Assembly: GCA_026387845.1 (NCBI GenBank)
Contig: JAPLKX010000137.1
Coordinates: 1 to 12,223 of the forward strand
Length of the DNA stretch: 12,223 nt
Direction: 5' to 3'
Source of the DNA: Candidatus Hydrogenedentota bacterium
GTDB lineage: Bacteria > Hydrogenedentota > Hydrogenedentia > Hydrogenedentales > SLHB01
Under the pieces are notes generated by a model. The model was not told the DNA's origin, searched no databases, and was given only the letters and a program-made list of their open reading frames with translations. Position 1 is the first letter of the stretch; every line of letters begins with the position of its first letter. Made by a program: the position numbers and the translations under genes. Of the stretch, positions 7,585-12,223 are shown in pieces.

Positions 7585-7620
7585 TGACGCAGGCCCTGAT
7601 CCCCTAATGGACCTGCGTCA
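7585..7620. repeat. Inverted repeat TGACGCAGG / CCTGCGTCA
   Basis: Perfect 9-bp arms at 7585-7593 and 7612-7620, separated by 18 nt. It is followed by a TAAAAAA run on the plus strand, so it is not a plus-strand terminator. The right arm is part of the motif repeated at 10959 beyond the propeller gene. Confidence 0.6.
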
Positions 7621-7634
7621 TAAAAAAGGGTTTT
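7612..7634. repeat. Direct-repeat motif, left copy (mate at 10959-10981)
   Basis: CCTGCGTCATAA at 7612-7623 recurs exactly at 10959-10970. With the following GGTTTT block at the same offset, 19 of 23 positions match. The two copies bracket the propeller/PASTA gene. Confidence 0.5.
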
Positions 7635-7787
7635 GCAGCGATGTGCTATCTCAGTAATCTGTACCGCATTCGGCGGAAAGACACGTCCTGTAACGAACAA
7701 TGGCCTGAGCAGCGAGTCGCAAAAGACCAGGGATAGGTGGCCATCCGGCACAGCGCATCCTCCGTGGCAACGGCCAGAGAAAAGACC

Positions 7788-7816
7788 TTGACACTCTACA
7801 TTATGCCTTGTATAAT
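7788..7816 (+). promoter_or_regulatory. Exact-consensus sigma70 promoter
   Basis: TTGACA (7788-7793), a 17-nt spacer, then TATAAT (7811-7816). This matches the consensus at all twelve positions with optimal spacing. It predicts a start near 7823 and a leader of about 87 nt before the ATG at 7910. Confidence 0.85.
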
Positions 7817-7895
7817 AAAGTAAACCTGCTCACTCGTCGAGCGCTGCAGGGGGGATTCGTTGAAATCTGAAGCAAAATCAAAGTGGACCGAGAGG

Positions 7896-7902
7896 AAAGG
7901 AG
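7896..7902 (+). promoter_or_regulatory. Strong ribosome binding site for the propeller gene
   Basis: AAAGGAG ends 7 nt before the ATG at 7910. It supports that start over the in-frame GTG at 7883, which would put charged residues ahead of the signal peptide. Confidence 0.8.
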
Positions 7903-7909
7903 CTTCTTC

Positions 7910-10840
7910 ATGAATGGGCGCAACTATGCCGTTAAAGCGATGACATGGGCGTTTCATATCGTGTTTTTCTTGACGGTGCTGACTACTCAGGGTGTGTTTG
8001 CGCAAAGCGATCTTCCTCGGGATGCGACATGGGTTACCAATGGGCCCGTAAGAGCGATCGCTTCAACACCAACCCTGACATACATAGGCGGCACCTTCAC
8101 ATATGTGGGGCCCAATACCGGCGGAGGTGCGGTGGTCGACTCCTCGACGGGGGAGGTAGTTCTGGGCTCACCTACAGTGACGGGGTTGGTCCAGACCTGT
8201 GTACCGGATGGGTCCGGAGGATGGTATATTGGCGGAGCTTTCACGAAAGTTGGTCGTGTCAATCGTAGCAATATCGCTCACATCCTTGCGGATGGCACGG
8301 TTGATCCCGCCTGGAATCCTGCTCCTTCGGGCAGCATAATGGCCATGCAGCTCAGTGGTAATCATCTATATGTAGGTGGCAATTTTACGAGTATTGGCGG
8401 TCAAACGCGTAGTGCGGTTGCGGCCCTGGACCGGGTCACGGGCGCCGCCACCGCATGGAATCCAAATCCGACGGGAACAGCTCCTGTCGTTGGCGCGCTG
8501 GTCGTGTCCGGGAGTACCGTTTATGTGGGTGGCAACTTTGACAGCATTGGCGGCCAGCCGCGCCAGCGCATCGCCGCCGTGGACGCTGTAACCGGCAACG
8601 CCACGGCCTGGAGCCCCGAAGCCGGAGGGTTTGTAAGCGCAATCGTGGTCGTGGACGGCACCGTGTATGTCGGAGGACAGTTCACCACGATAGGTGGCAA
8701 GCCACGCAACCACATTGCCGCGGTTGATTCCGCAACGGGCGACGCGACCGCGTGGAATCCCAACGCATCGGGGAGTGCACTTGTCTTTGGCATTGGCATT
8801 AACGCCTTGGCGGTTTCCGAAAACTTGATCTATGTGGGGGGCAATTTCGACAGCATCGGGGGCCAAGCACGATGGGGCATCGCGGCGTTAGATCTCTCGA
8901 CAGGCCTAGCTACCGCCTGGAACCCGACTGCCAAATTGAATCCAAACGAGGCAAACCCAAACCAGACAGATGGAATCAAGTACGACGAACCAGGGGAGGT
9001 GCATGGGTTTGAGGTGGTAGGCGACAAGGTTTACGTGGCCGGTTCGTTCACGACTATAGGTGGTCAGCAACGCAGATGTGTCGCGGTTCTGGACACGGCG
9101 ACTGGTTCCGCCACGGCTTGGAACCCGCGCCCAGAGGGTCTGTTATTCGAATATGCTCCGTTGTGGACTTGCTCGGTAGTGCGATTGTCCGGAAACGCGG
9201 TTTACGTCGGAGGTGGCTTCTACACGATAGGAGGTAAGACACGAAACGGTATTGCAGCGTTGGATAGGGCCACCGGTGCCGCCACCGAATGGAACCCTGA
9301 CGTGTTTGGTGATCCAGAGTCTTACAGCGACTTGTTCACAAGTACTGTTAACTGTCTGGATGTGGCGGGTTCAACGGTGTATGTTGGCGGCGCATTTGAC
9401 ACTGTTGGGGGCCAGACGCGATGGGGGATTGCTGCCGTGGATGGCACCACGGGCGAGGCCACCTCATGGGATCCCCATTTCGGGGATGGGGCTGTCGTAT
9501 TCACGCTTCGGGTATCGGGCAACACGGTGTACGTTGGCGGCGCGTTCAACAGTATCGGGGGTCTGGCGCGGTGGGGGATTGCTGCCCTGGATATCACCAC
9601 GGGAAACGCTACAGCCTGGGATCCGAAGGCGCTGGGCAACTCAGGAACGACGGGATGGGTCTACGCCCTTCAGTTGGTTGGATCAACAGTGTATGCTGGC
9701 GGCGCGTTTGATGGTATCGGTGGCCAGCCTCGGTGTAACATTGCCGCTCTTGACGCCGGCACGGGCGCTGCCACAGCTTGGAACCCAAGCGCGGGGGATT
9801 ATTATGGTAGTGTGTCGTCGCTTCTTGTGAGTGGCAACACCGTATATATGGGAGGAAGTTTTTCTTCCGTTGGCGGCCAAAACCGCAACTGCATTGCCGC
9901 GGTCGATGTTACCACAGGCAATACGACGGCATGGAATCCTCCGCTAGACCTTACCGAGGACTTTCCGCCCCATGCCCTCGCAACAGCAGAGAACGTAGTG
10001 TACGTGGGTGCTGACAACTTTGGCATCGTTGCTCTCGACAAAGATACAGGCGAACTGCTGCCATGGTGCCCCATGCCGGGTCAATCGTGTCGTTCTCTAC
10101 ATATAGATGGGAATACTCTATATATTGGAGGCGAGTTCGTGCAATTAGGAGGCCTGTCACGCTGCTTTTTTGCCGAGTTTTCCATCGTTCCAACTTACGT
10201 GGTGGTCCCCGATGTTGTGGGCCAAGATCTTTCGGCCGCCGAGGCTGCGATGACGGAAATCGGGCTTATCGTAGGCACGGTAACCTCGCTATCTAGCATA
10301 TCCGTTCCAGCAGGCCACATTATGAGCCAGGAGCCCGTGGCGGAAACAGAAGTGCCTGAAGGCACAGTCGTCGCCTTGGTCGTTGCCTCAGGTCCAGAAT
10401 CGATTGCGGTACCGGATGTCGTAGGGCAACCACTTGCGACGGCGCAGTCGTCGTTGTCAGCCGCCGGTTTGGTGGCTGGCACTGTCACTGAGGTGTATAG
10501 CGCCACGGTTCCGGCAGGCGAAATCATCAGCCAAAACCCGCTGCCCGGGGCAAGCGTGCCTTCGGGCACTGCTGTGGCGTTGGTCGTGTCCAAAGGCATC
10601 GAGCCTGGCGTCGTGCCAAACGTCGTGGGACAACCACTTGCAACGGCGGAGGCGAAGTTGTCAGCCGCTGGCTTAGTGGTTGGGACTGTGACTGAGGCGT
10701 ATAGCGCCACAGTTCCTGCGGGCAACGTGATTAGCCAGAACCCAGCAGCAGGAACACGCGTAGGAGACGGCAGCGCGGTCACGTTGGTGATATCGATAGG
10801 CGAAGAACCTCCGACTTTTGGGTGCTATGGCGGTACTTAG
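7910..10840 (+). CDS. Secreted beta-propeller-like protein with three PASTA domains
   Basis: Protein of 976 residues. The N-terminus is a signal peptide with hydrophobic core FHIVFFLTVLTTQGVFA and probable cleavage after A31 (VFA/QS). Residues about 40-760 hold 14 repeats of roughly 45-65 residues with core (V/L)YVGGxFxxIGGQxRxxIAAxDxxTGxATAWNP. Repeats 1, 2, 13 and 14 are diverged. Each repeat looks like one propeller blade, so two seven-bladed propellers are plausible; the repeats resemble delta-60/DUF5122-type and PQQ/kelch-like families. Three PASTA domains follow, about 763-830, 831-900 and 901-970, each beginning VP(D/N)VVGQ. PASTA domains are best known from peptidoglycan-sensing kinases, but no kinase is present here. 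The protein ends at EEPPTFGCYGGT with no membrane anchor. It is likely exported and binds a surface, glycan or protein; no enzyme motif is seen. Confidence 0.9.
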   Translation: MNGRNYAVKAMTWAFHIVFFLTVLTTQGVFAQSDLPRDATWVTNGPVRAIASTPTLTYIGGTFTYVGPNTGGGAVVDSSTGEVVLGSPTVTGLVQTCVPDGSGGWYIGGAFTKVGRVNRSNIAHILADGTVDPAWNPAPSGSIMAMQLSGNHLYVGGNFTSIGGQTRSAVAALDRVTGAATAWNPNPTGTAPVVGALVVSGSTVYVGGNFDSIGGQPRQRIAAVDAVTGNATAWSPEAGGFVSAIVVVDGTVYVGGQFTTIGGKPRNHIAAVDSATGDATAWNPNASGSALVFGIGINALAVSENLIYVGGNFDSIGGQARWGIAALDLSTGLATAWNPTAKLNPNEANPNQTDGIKYDEPGEVHGFEVVGDKVYVAGSFTTIGGQQRRCVAVLDTATGSATAWNPRPEGLLFEYAPLWTCSVVRLSGNAVYVGGGFYTIGGKTRNGIAALDRATGAATEWNPDVFGDPESYSDLFTSTVNCLDVAGSTVYVGGAFDTVGGQTRWGIAAVDGTTGEATSWDPHFGDGAVVFTLRVSGNTVYVGGAFNSIGGLARWGIAALDITTGNATAWDPKALGNSGTTGWVYALQLVGSTVYAGGAFDGIGGQPRCNIAALDAGTGAATAWNPSAGDYYGSVSSLLVSGNTVYMGGSFSSVGGQNRNCIAAVDVTTGNTTAWNPPLDLTEDFPPHALATAENVVYVGADNFGIVALDKDTGELLPWCPMPGQSCRSLHIDGNTLYIGGEFVQLGGLSRCFFAEFSIVPTYVVVPDVVGQDLSAAEAAMTEIGLIVGTVTSLSSISVPAGHIMSQEPVAETEVPEGTVVALVVASGPESIAVPDVVGQPLATAQSSLSAAGLVAGTVTEVYSATVPAGEIISQNPLPGASVPSGTAVALVVSKGIEPGVVPNVVGQPLATAEAKLSAAGLVVGTVTEAYSATVPAGNVISQNPAAGTRVGDGSAVTLVISIGEEPPTFGCYGGT
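8075..10185 (+). repeat. Coding repeats, 14 blade units
   Basis: In-frame repeats marked by YxGGxF motifs from about nt 8080 to 10160. Units 9 and 10 are especially alike at the DNA level (near-identical runs around 9375-9440 and 9525-9605), which points to recent duplication or gene conversion. Spacing varies because of inserts between blades, the largest in unit 6 to 7 (about nt 8925-9005). Confidence 0.85.
10410..10800 (+). repeat. Recently duplicated PASTA-coding units
   Basis: PASTA units 2 and 3 have a 204-bp (68-codon) period: GTAGGGCAAC at 10421 aligns with GTGGGACAAC at 10625, and long runs match, such as TATAGCGCCAC in both. The first PASTA unit is clearly more diverged in DNA and protein. 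Confidence 0.8.
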
Positions 10841-10925
10841 GACAGAGCAGAGACAGGCTTCCTATCACATGGGAATAGCTTGGAAGCTCTGATGACTGCG
10901 TTGGCGCTATCTTAGCATGGCATTC

Positions 10926-10947
10926 AAAGTTCAGTAGAACTTTGTTT
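10926..10947 (+). terminator. Possible terminator of the propeller gene
   Basis: Perfect 7-bp stem AAAGTTC (10926-10932), loop AGTA, stem GAACTTT (10937-10943), followed by GTTTC. The stem is AT-rich and the T-run very short, so termination would be weak. It is the best candidate within 110 nt of the stop. Confidence 0.35.
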
Positions 10948-10958
10948 CGTAGCAGGGG

Positions 10959-10981
10959 CCTGCGTCATAAGAGTTGGTTTT
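10959..10981. repeat. Direct-repeat motif, right copy (mate at 7612-7634)
   Basis: CCTGCGTCATAA (10959-10970), then GGTTTT at the same distance as in the left copy. It lies 119 nt after the propeller gene's stop codon. Confidence 0.5.
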
Positions 10982-11246
10982 TGGAGTTGCATTTGGTTTT
11001 TGGCTGTGGTGTTTGTAAAGATACAATTCATAAGGCCTTAGTCCGTACTAATCCGTCATCTTCTTGTTTTCTTGCGAAGGACTGTTGTTAATTCTTGCGG
11101 CCTTGGGCACTTTGCGGTGGGGTCGATCTCCTGCTCGACCGTGGCTCCGACACGCGGACCTAACCTCCAAAGCGCCCCCACCGCCGCCACCCGATCGCGC
11201 GGGAGGGCGAGACCACCGCTTCAACTGAAACGCCGCCCGCGTTCTC

Positions 11247-12200
11247 CTAATGCTTCGCAGTGCAATCCGCAATCCGGCCCTCTTTCCTCCAGACGGCCGC
11301 CAGATCCACCGTAAAAAGCTCTTCATCCCCGTACTCCCCGAGCTCCCCGCCCCGCCGTATCTCCTGGGCGGACGCCCGCGCCTCTTCCTCGCCATAACAA
11401 TGCCGCTCGAACTGTGTCCCCGCCATATGTTCCTCAAACACCTCCGTCCAGTCGGCCAGCCGGAACTTGTTCAGGTAGGCGTTTGGCCGCACGAGGCCCG
11501 CGTAGGCCGGGCGCAGATGCGCCCACAGCGGCAACCCCGCGCGCGACCTGCCGTACAACCGCGGGTCATGGCACCCGTTGTCGCAGGTGTACAAGTGAAT
11601 GCTGATGTACGCCACCCCGCCCGGCCGCAACACCCGCCGGATCTCCCGCAATACGCGCCCCGGATCCGGCAGATGCTCGAACACGGAAAACGACATCACC
11701 GCGTCAAACGACTCGTCCGCGAACGTCATCTCCGCCGCGTCCATCTGCAGGCATCGCAGCCGCGGTACACGCCGCAGACCCAACGCACGCCCCAGCTCGC
11801 GTTGATACCGCCTGTCGTATCCCAGCGCCTTCCGCGCAACCGTCTTCGCCACCCGGAACGGCCCGTTCCGCCGCAGCATCCGCCAGTATGGCGCCAAGTT
11901 GGCCCCCTGCGCCAAAACGTCCAGGTCGATTCCTGTCACCGAGTTGGCACGGCCAAAATAGATCATCTGCGGAAACAACTGGCCCGGCCCGATCTCGAGA
12001 ATTTCCCGCCCCGTCAACTCACAACCCATCGCGCCCGCCACAACCCGTTCAACCAGGCGCAGGCGCTCCACCATCACCCCCACACGCGGCCCCGGATCCT
12101 CCAGGGAGTTTCGGACGCCGCTCACCACGTCCACCACCCGCTGGCGCAAACCCGCCCGCAGCGACGTATATGATCGTATGTCAGAACCCAAGTTTCCCAT
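11247..12200 (-). CDS. Class I SAM-dependent methyltransferase
   Basis: Protein of 317 residues from the ATG at 12200. The Rossmann-type methyltransferase core shows motif I EILEIGPG (66-73), the acidic motif II VTGIDLD (88-94), the MDAAE block (153-157), and motif IV to post-motif SFDAVMSFSVFEHLPDPGRVLREIRRVLRPGG (164-195; Methyltransf_11 type). The acceptor substrate is not readable; such stand-alone enzymes often act on small molecules, lipids or sugars. The start is uncertain: no Shine-Dalgarno is visible before 12200, and the frame stays open to the right edge at 12223, so the true start may lie outside. The last residues (RIADCTAKH) are partly encoded by a 7-bp tandem repeat, GCAATCC x2 (11262-11275 on the plus strand). 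The next gene leftward is convergent. Confidence 0.88.
   Translation of the reverse strand: MGNLGSDIRSYTSLRAGLRQRVVDVVSGVRNSLEDPGPRVGVMVERLRLVERVVAGAMGCELTGREILEIGPGQLFPQMIYFGRANSVTGIDLDVLAQGANLAPYWRMLRRNGPFRVAKTVARKALGYDRRYQRELGRALGLRRVPRLRCLQMDAAEMTFADESFDAVMSFSVFEHLPDPGRVLREIRRVLRPGGVAYISIHLYTCDNGCHDPRLYGRSRAGLPLWAHLRPAYAGLVRPNAYLNKFRLADWTEVFEEHMAGTQFERHCYGEEEARASAQEIRRGGELGEYGDEELFTVDLAAVWRKEGRIADCTAKH
11262..11275. repeat. 7-bp tandem repeat, GCAATCC x2
   Basis: Two exact adjacent heptamers lie within the last codons of the methyltransferase gene. The size matches the intergenic heptamer arrays at 4139 and 4447, but two copies alone are weak evidence. Confidence 0.4.
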
Positions 12201-12223
12201 CGCCCATGCAACGGCTATCGAAA

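Larger units (their letters stand above)
7501..7787. other. Non-coding stretch between ppdK and the propeller gene
   Basis: No supported gene. A 75-codon minus-strand frame (7524-7751) has no ribosome binding site or recognisable motif and is discounted. The stretch has lower GC than the neighbouring genes. Its clearest structure is the 9-bp-stem hairpin at 7585-7620. Confidence 0.5.
10841..11246. other. Non-coding gap, AT-richer left half, GC-rich right half
   Basis: No supported gene. The left half (10841-11050) is AT-richer, with small hairpins and a direct repeat TTGGTTTTTGG at 10974-10984 and 10993-11003. The right half (11090-11246) is GC-rich, with a 6-bp-stem hairpin GGTCGA/TCGACC (11121-11140). 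A minus frame across 11048-11437 mostly overlaps the methyltransferase and is low-complexity basic, so it is not called. Confidence 0.45.

Noticed and set aside
7586..7635. Hairpin considered as a rho-independent terminator
   Set aside because: The arms are perfect, but on the plus strand an A-run follows instead of T, and on the minus strand no T-run follows the hairpin.
7524..7751. Minus-strand open frame of 75 codons in the ppdK to propeller gap
   Set aside because: No Shine-Dalgarno, no recognisable motif, and it runs through the inverted repeat at 7585-7620.
8075..10185. Regular repeats considered as a CRISPR-like or satellite array
   Set aside because: The repeats are in frame, vary mostly at the codon level and encode conserved protein blades; there are no identical short repeats with unique spacers.
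11048..11437. Minus-strand open frame of 129 codons overlapping the methyltransferase 3' end
   Set aside because: Low-complexity Arg/Gly/Ser content, half of it overlapping the methyltransferase in another frame, and no start signal.
11250..12173. Plus-strand open frame of 307 codons opposite the methyltransferase
   Set aside because: Antisense shadow rich in Arg, Pro, Gln and His; the minus strand has all the methyltransferase motifs.

Overview
This is a GC-rich bacterial chromosomal window, with about 60-65% GC in most genes by eye and lower in the 7.5-11.05 kb stretch. It holds seven protein genes. Several features suggest, without proving, a member of the PVC/Planctomycetota-like assemblage (Kiritimatiellota, Lentisphaerota, Verrucomicrobiota or a related candidate phylum): a galactokinase of the GALK2/Gal1 type, a B-box zinc-finger/TPR protein with DUF6982-like modules, a PPDK with a lysine-rich tail, a large secreted propeller/PASTA protein, and intergenic regions full of 7-bp and 9-bp tandem repeats. 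No rRNA, tRNA, CRISPR array, transposase or phage gene was seen.

Layout: (1) 3-1058 (+), a galactokinase cut by the left edge. (2) 1059-1361, a gap with the probable promoter and a good ribosome binding site for the next unit. (3) 1362-4139 (+), a likely three-gene operon: B-box/DUF6982/TPR protein, calcineurin-like metallophosphoesterase, and an HD-domain dNTPase (dgt-like). The last two are 2 nt apart. (4) 4139-4513, a repeat-rich gap between convergent genes. It holds two heptamer arrays, a nonamer array, two inverted REP-like hairpins (one an apparent terminator for the + operon) and a second terminator facing the - strand. (5) 4524-7319 (-), pyruvate phosphate dikinase with all key residues and a basic tail, preceded by a recognisable sigma70-type promoter and a tandem 9-bp site. 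(6) 7501-7909, a non-coding stretch with a hairpin and an exact-consensus promoter TTGACA-N17-TATAAT. (7) 7910-10840 (+), a secreted protein with 14 blade-like repeats and three PASTA domains. (8) 10841-11246, non-coding. (9) 11247-12200 (-), a class I SAM methyltransferase whose frame is still open at the right edge.

The genes do not form one obvious pathway. Galactokinase and PPDK are central carbon enzymes. The dNTPase and phosphoesterase form a tightly linked pair, with a zinc-finger/TPR protein of unknown role ahead of them. The propeller/PASTA gene has its own strong promoter, looser codon use, lower-GC flanks and a shared 12-bp motif on both sides, so it looks like a self-contained, possibly acquired unit. 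I see no clear new multi-gene defence or mobile system. The most unusual items are the B-box/DUF6982/TPR protein, the propeller/PASTA protein and the symmetric repeat cluster at 4139-4513.
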